From assembly GCA_937915825.1 (NCBI GenBank), contig CALGGT010000085.1, positions 1 through 24,208 on the forward strand: DNA of 24,208 nt, given 5' to 3'. Within the stretch, counting starts at the first letter, position 1. Every line of letters begins with the position of its first letter. Made by a program: the position numbers and the translations under genes. Below the pieces are notes generated by a model. It was not told where the DNA came from. It saw nothing but the letters and a program-made list of their open reading frames with translations, and did not search any database. Of this stretch, positions 23,004 to 24,208 are shown piece after piece. The DNA is from an uncultured Eubacterium sp. (GTDB taxonomy: Bacteria > Bacillota > Clostridia > Lachnospirales > Lachnospiraceae).

Positions 23004-23549
23004 GTGAAAAAAGATGGAATCCTACGAATAATCCTAATGAATCTTTTAATGGTTTTATTCTCTTATTTTTCCATTGGATATACCTATGAGATATTCCGTC
23101 TCGGAATAAATGGATTACGTGAACTCCGGGTTCCCGTCAATGCGATTCCCCCTGTGAACGTAGACGGTCAGGACTTTACGCCCCTCTTTCGATTACTGGG
23201 AATGGTATCCAACGGATACCTGAGTCTCATTGAGCTTACCGCCTATTGCCTGTCACTCATTACCTCGGTTGTGGTTATTCTGGTTATCACCCTGATCTTA
23301 AGTGTTCTGTTTCGGGTTATCGCCAAAAGAAAAATCACATTTGTTTCGGCGAAAGAAAAAAAATATACAAAGATCTCCTACATCGGCATGATCCTTCTCT
23401 CCCTTGGCGTAGGGCTGATATCTACTCATTATACAGTCCTCCTACCGCTCTTACTTTTTACGGCGGTATGGGCCCTTCCTTTCTTACTCATCTATGTAAA
23501 ACTCATCCTTACCTACACAGACGCAAGTGAGACGTCCTCCAACTTATGA
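23004..23549 (+). CDS. Four-helix membrane protein of unknown function
   Basis: A 181-residue integral membrane protein. A hydrophobic segment at about 7-30 is followed by an extracellular-like loop (PVNAIPPVNVDGQDFTPL region), helices at about 68-108, a basic cytoplasmic loop (FRVIAKRKITFVSAKEKKYTK), and helices at about 120-140 and 145-172. GTG 23004 is chosen because GAGGAGG (22988-22994) sits 9 nt upstream, just after the tenA stop; a longer frame starting at 22929 lies inside tenA. Only 19 bp separate it from tenA, so it is probably the last gene of the TPP-controlled operon. It does not look like the thiamine transporters ThiT or YkoE. The role is unknown. Confidence 0.82.
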   Translation: MKKDGILRIILMNLLMVLFSYFSIGYTYEIFRLGINGLRELRVPVNAIPPVNVDGQDFTPLFRLLGMVSNGYLSLIELTAYCLSLITSVVVILVITLILSVLFRVIAKRKITFVSAKEKKYTKISYIGMILLSLGVGLISTHYTVLLPLLLFTAVWALPFLLIYVKLILTYTDASETSSNL

Positions 23550-23590
23550 TCCTTATCGAAAGCATGCAGGTGTAGCAGAGGAGGAAAGGC

Positions 23591-23635
23591 ATGTATTTAA
23601 CGATTTTCATTGAAGTTTTGGGAGTTTTGTGGTAG
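23591..23635 (+). CDS. Possible 14-codon hydrophobic mini-ORF
   Basis: GAGGAGG followed by AAAGGC precedes ATG 23591, giving MYLTIFIEVLGVLW and a stop. The ribosome binding site is as good as those of real genes, but the peptide is tiny. It could be a leader peptide, a small hydrophobic peptide, or the start of a gene lost by deletion. Confidence 0.25.
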   Translation: MYLTIFIEVLGVLW

Positions 23636-23674
23636 TATTTATCTTGTATTCATGTGCAGAAAAATAACACAAAT

Positions 23675-23704
23675 TTGAATGAACCAATTTAGGATTTGTA
23701 TAAC
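23675..23704 (+). promoter_or_regulatory. Promoter of the AAA-ATPase-like gene
   Basis: TTGAAT (23675-23680), 18-bp spacer, TATAAC (23699-23704), about 39 bp before the start codon. Confidence 0.6.
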
Positions 23705-23742
23705 CTGTAAATGCATCGATTCTGCTGAAAGGAGGCTTGCAA

Positions 23743-24208
23743 ATGGATTTTAAGGTAGGTGTTGGAAAATCTGACTTTGCGGCACTCAGAGTATCAGGAA
23801 ATTACTATGTTGATAAGACGGAACTGCTTTATGAGCTTGTTAACGATACAGATAATGAAGTTACGCTCTTTACCAGACCTCGCAGGTTTGGAAAAACACT
23901 CATGATGAGTATGATGGAGAATTTCTTCAGCATACGAAAGAACGATGCGAACTTATTTGAAGGGCTTGCCATAACGGAACATGAGGATTTCTGTAAGAAG
24001 TGGATGAATCAGTATCCGGTATTGTATATTTCGTTCAAGGATGCAGAAGCGGATACATTTGAGAATGCATATAAAATGCTGGGTACATCCATTGCCGATC
24101 TCTGTAAGAAAATGTTGGAAGTTGAGGGTAGCGCCTCCGTTAATCAGGCTGATCGAGATGTATTTAATCGTCTGATGTACCAAAAAGCGGAGGAGCAGGA
24201 CATAAGAA
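23743..24208 (+). CDS. AAA-ATPase-like / PD-(D/E)XK nuclease family protein, 5' part
   Basis: The first 155 codons of a gene that continues past the window. The N-terminus (FKVGVGKSDFAALRVSGNYYVDKTELLYEL) and the P-loop-like FTRPRRFGKTLMMSMMENFF match the AAA-ATPase_like family (PF09820), whose full-length members of about 500-580 residues usually end in a PD-(D/E)XK nuclease-like domain (PF08011). Such genes are often present in many copies in Lachnospiraceae and Bacteroidetes and their role is not settled. AAAGGAGG (23728-23735) precedes ATG 23743 by 7 nt. Codon use is more A/T-rich than in the operon before it. Confidence 0.88.
   Translation, partial: MDFKVGVGKSDFAALRVSGNYYVDKTELLYELVNDTDNEVTLFTRPRRFGKTLMMSMMENFFSIRKNDANLFEGLAITEHEDFCKKWMNQYPVLYISFKDAEADTFENAYKMLGTSIADLCKKMLEVEGSASVNQADRDVFNRLMYQKAEEQDIR

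Noticed and set aside
1..24208. tRNA or rRNA genes
   Set aside because: No cloverleaf with a GTTCGANTC-type T-arm and no conserved rRNA stretch was seen on either strand by eye.

Overview
The window looks like the chromosome of a low-to-mid GC member of Clostridia, most probably Lachnospiraceae. The support is the gene order HU - rqcP - divIC - tilS - hpt - ftsH, strong AGGAGG-type ribosome binding sites with occasional GTG/TTG starts, sigma-A type promoters with 17-bp spacers, a TPP riboswitch, an ISAs1 element and an 'AAA-ATPase-like/PD-(D/E)XK' family gene. Most genes lie on the minus strand; purC and everything after about 21.1 kb are on the plus strand.

Layout. 1-1.04 kb: a damaged ISAs1 insertion sequence, cut by the window edge. 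1.04-1.23 kb: a GC-rich segment with strong hairpins and no gene. 1.3-2.2 kb: purC with its own promoter and terminator. 2.36-4.76 kb: a class A penicillin-binding protein with a long Gly/Ser/Asp/Gln-rich tail. 4.8-5.05 kb: a gap with a plus-strand terminator and a possible small RNA. 5.09-7.13 kb: a cytoplasmic GH13 neopullulanase-type enzyme. 7.4-11.4 kb: tilS-hpt-ftsH. 11.5-14.8 kb: divIC, a SulP anion transporter with an unusual C-terminal tail, rqcP and the HU gene. The sporulation genes usually found inside this cluster in spore-formers (yabP, yabQ, spoIIE) are absent; SulP and a 34-bp minisatellite occupy those places. 15.0-15.5 kb: a divergent Fur-family regulator. 15.6-18.2 kb: an AT-rich patch with a secreted Big2/transglutaminase-like protein, a head-to-head 101-aa gene and a gene remnant.

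18.2-20.9 kb: a compact pantothenate operon (a PanG-like ketopantoate reductase, panB, panC). From a shared upstream region, a consensus promoter drives a TPP riboswitch with a visible antiterminator/terminator switch. Below it are a 38-codon small ORF, a SAM-dependent methyltransferase, TenA (thiaminase II type with its catalytic Cys) and a four-helix membrane protein. No recognised thi biosynthesis gene is present, so this reads as a TPP-controlled salvage or modification operon of unknown chemistry and is the best candidate for new biology here. The window ends inside an AAA-ATPase-like family gene.

A recurring theme is short tandem duplications at gene ends and in gaps: 21 bp over the pbp stop, 22-23 bp at the tilS stop, 34 bp between tilS and divIC, and 12 bp after the riboswitch. 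All functional calls rest on reading translations by eye; no database search was run.
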